Below are positions 14,301-15,372 of a DNA stretch of 15,372 nt, piece after piece. Position numbers and translations under genes: made by a program. Origin of the DNA: Giesbergeria sp. (GTDB taxonomy: Bacteria > Pseudomonadota > Gammaproteobacteria > Burkholderiales > Burkholderiaceae_C). Numbering within the stretch: position 1 is the stretch's first letter; each line of letters opens with the position of its first letter. The DNA is taken from positions 1 through 15,372 of the forward strand of contig JAGNUJ010000031.1 in assembly GCA_017987055.1 (NCBI GenBank), in the 5' to 3' direction. The notes under the pieces were generated by a model. That model saw only the letters and a program-made list of their open reading frames with translations, was not told where the DNA came from and searched no databases.

Positions 14301-15372
14301 ATGACACTCTCCATTTGCACTGCGCAGCTTAATTTTGTGGTGGGCGACTTGCCCGGAAATACGCAAAAAATCATCACCGCCGCCCACGAGGCGCACGCGG
14401 CCGGCGCGCAATTGCTGCTCACGCCCGAGCTGGCACTGTGCGGCTACGCGGCGGAAGATTTGTTGTTGCGCCCCGCCTTTTTGGCGGCCTGTGATGATGC
14501 CGTGAAAGCCGTGGCCGCTGCCTGCGCAGGGTTGAAGGGCTTGGTGGTCGTGCTCGGGCATCCACAGCGCGGTGAGGTTTTGGCCGATGGCGCACTGGCG
14601 TGCTTCAACGTCGCCAGCGTGCTGCGCCACGGCGTGATTGAGCAAACCTATGCCAAGCAAGCGCTGCCCAATTACGGCGTGTTTGACGAGCAGCGCCACT
14701 TCACCCCCGGCCAATCGCCCTGTGTATTCGAGGTCGCCGGCGTGCGCGTCGGTGTGCTGATTTGCGAGGATGCGTGGCTGCCCGCCCCGGCACAGGCCAC
14801 AGCCCAAGCCGGCGCCGAGTTGCTGGCGGTCATCAACGCCTCGCCGTTTCACGCCGGCAAGTCGGCTGAGCGCGAGCGGGCGATGCGCGCGCGCGTGCAA
14901 GAAACCGGCTTGGCGCTGGTCTATGCGCACATGGTCGGTGGACAAGATGAGCTGGTGTTCGATGGCGGCTCGTTCGCCCTGCAAGCGGATGGCACGCTGG
15001 CCGGACGGGCACCCGGATTTGTATCAAAACTGGTGCTAAGCCATATACAGCGTGCGCTAGCAGCTCTCAAAATAGAAGCAGATATTGCCCCCGAAGCCAC
15101 GCCTGAAGCCGAGTTGTGGGACGCGCTGGTGCTGGCGGTGCGCGACTATGTCGGCAAAAACGGCTTTCCGGGCGTGCTGTTGGGGCTGTCGGGCGGCATG
15201 GATTCGGCGCTGGTGTTGGCGATTGCCGTCGATGCGCTGGGCGCAGACAAGGTGCGCGCGGTGATGATGCCCTCGCCTTACACGGCAGACATCAGCGGCA
15301 TTGATGCGCGCGATATGGCGGCGCGCGTCGGCGTGCGCTGCGACGAAATCGCCATTGCGCCGGCGTTTGAAG
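14301..15372 (+). CDS. nadE: Glutamine-dependent NAD+ synthetase, N-terminal 357 codons, runs off the window
   Basis: The enzyme amidates nicotinic acid adenine dinucleotide to NAD+, taking ammonia from glutamine. The N-terminal nitrilase-type glutaminase shows its triad: Glu43 in TPELALCGY, Lys119 in YAKQALPNYGVFDE and Cys155 in LICEDAW. A linker (about 240-265) leads to the synthetase domain, with LWDALVLAVRDYVGKNGFPG and the P-loop SGGMDS at 297-302 (Ile is more usual than Met at 300), then VRAVMMPSPYTADISGIDARDMA. The linker holds a copy of the interspersed repeat, in frame. The ATG at 14301 begins the conserved MTLSICTAQLNFVVGDL. The frame is open to the end of the window; about 190 further residues are expected. 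It is divergent from the GNAT gene. Confidence 0.96.
   Translation, partial: MTLSICTAQLNFVVGDLPGNTQKIITAAHEAHAAGAQLLLTPELALCGYAAEDLLLRPAFLAACDDAVKAVAAACAGLKGLVVVLGHPQRGEVLADGALACFNVASVLRHGVIEQTYAKQALPNYGVFDEQRHFTPGQSPCVFEVAGVRVGVLICEDAWLPAPAQATAQAGAELLAVINASPFHAGKSAERERAMRARVQETGLALVYAHMVGGQDELVFDGGSFALQADGTLAGRAPGFVSKLVLSHIQRALAALKIEADIAPEATPEAELWDALVLAVRDYVGKNGFPGVLLGLSGGMDSALVLAIAVDALGADKVRAVMMPSPYTADISGIDARDMAARVGVRCDEIAIAPAFE
15035..15075 (+). repeat. Interspersed repeat, copy C (inside nadE)
   Basis: The stretch contains the same 15-base core as copy A, CGTGCGCTAGCAGCT (15051-15065), followed by the AAAATAG end seen in copy B. The left part is more divergent. It lies on the sense strand of nadE and is read as LSHIQRALAALKIEA between the glutaminase and synthetase domains. 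Confidence 0.7.

Noticed and set aside
14121..14984. Minus-strand open frame (287 codons) across the GNAT start and nadE
   Set aside because: It conflicts with the conserved nadE glutaminase motifs and has no recognisable protein features.

Overview
The window looks like chromosomal DNA from a betaproteobacterium, most likely of the family Comamonadaceae (Burkholderiales). Protein styles support this (the nitrite/sulfite reductase N-terminus, the FemAB-like GNAT protein, MnmC, NnrS and the DUF2249 protein). So do three copies of a short interspersed repeat with the core CGTGCGCTAG(C/T)AGCT, which I recall as a sequence scattered through Comamonadaceae genomes. The assignment is from memory of these families, not from a search. 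No rRNA, tRNA, CRISPR array, transposase or integrase was seen.

Layout. (1) 1-1110: a minus-strand sulfur unit, a TauE/SafE exporter followed by the start of a CysI-like sulfite/nitrite reductase, with a LysR-type palindrome upstream. (2) 1069-2252: a minus-strand lipoprotein of unknown function with a clear terminator. (3) 2390-5277: divergent from it, a multi-pass histidine kinase and a NarL-type response regulator that overlap by ATGA. (4) 5274-7178: minus-strand mnmC, whose stop codon overlaps that of the response regulator and whose methyltransferase half looks inactivated. (5) 7201-7524: minus-strand yggX with terminator. (6) 7674-8705: an orphan sulfate-binding protein with possible LysR operators upstream. 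(7) 8706-8997: a gene-poor stretch with a palindrome, a repeat copy and a terminator ending close to metN. (8) 8998-10738: metN-metI with no metQ beside them. (9) 10832-11359: an isolated cheW. (10) 11442-13014: nnrS and a DUF2249 gene behind a probable NsrR operator. (11) 13033-15372: a minus-strand GNAT/FemAB-like gene and a divergent glutamine-dependent nadE that runs off the window; both carry a repeat copy translated in frame.

How the genes fit together. Sulfur supply recurs (reductase, TauE/SafE, Sbp, MetNI), and LysR-type palindromes stand before two of these units, so CysB control is a reasonable guess. nnrS plus DUF2249 form a small nitric-oxide response operon. The most unusual features are the repeat that sits in frame inside two unrelated proteins, much as Rickettsia palindromic elements do, and an MnmC in which the methyltransferase motifs are eroded while the FAD oxidoreductase half is preserved.
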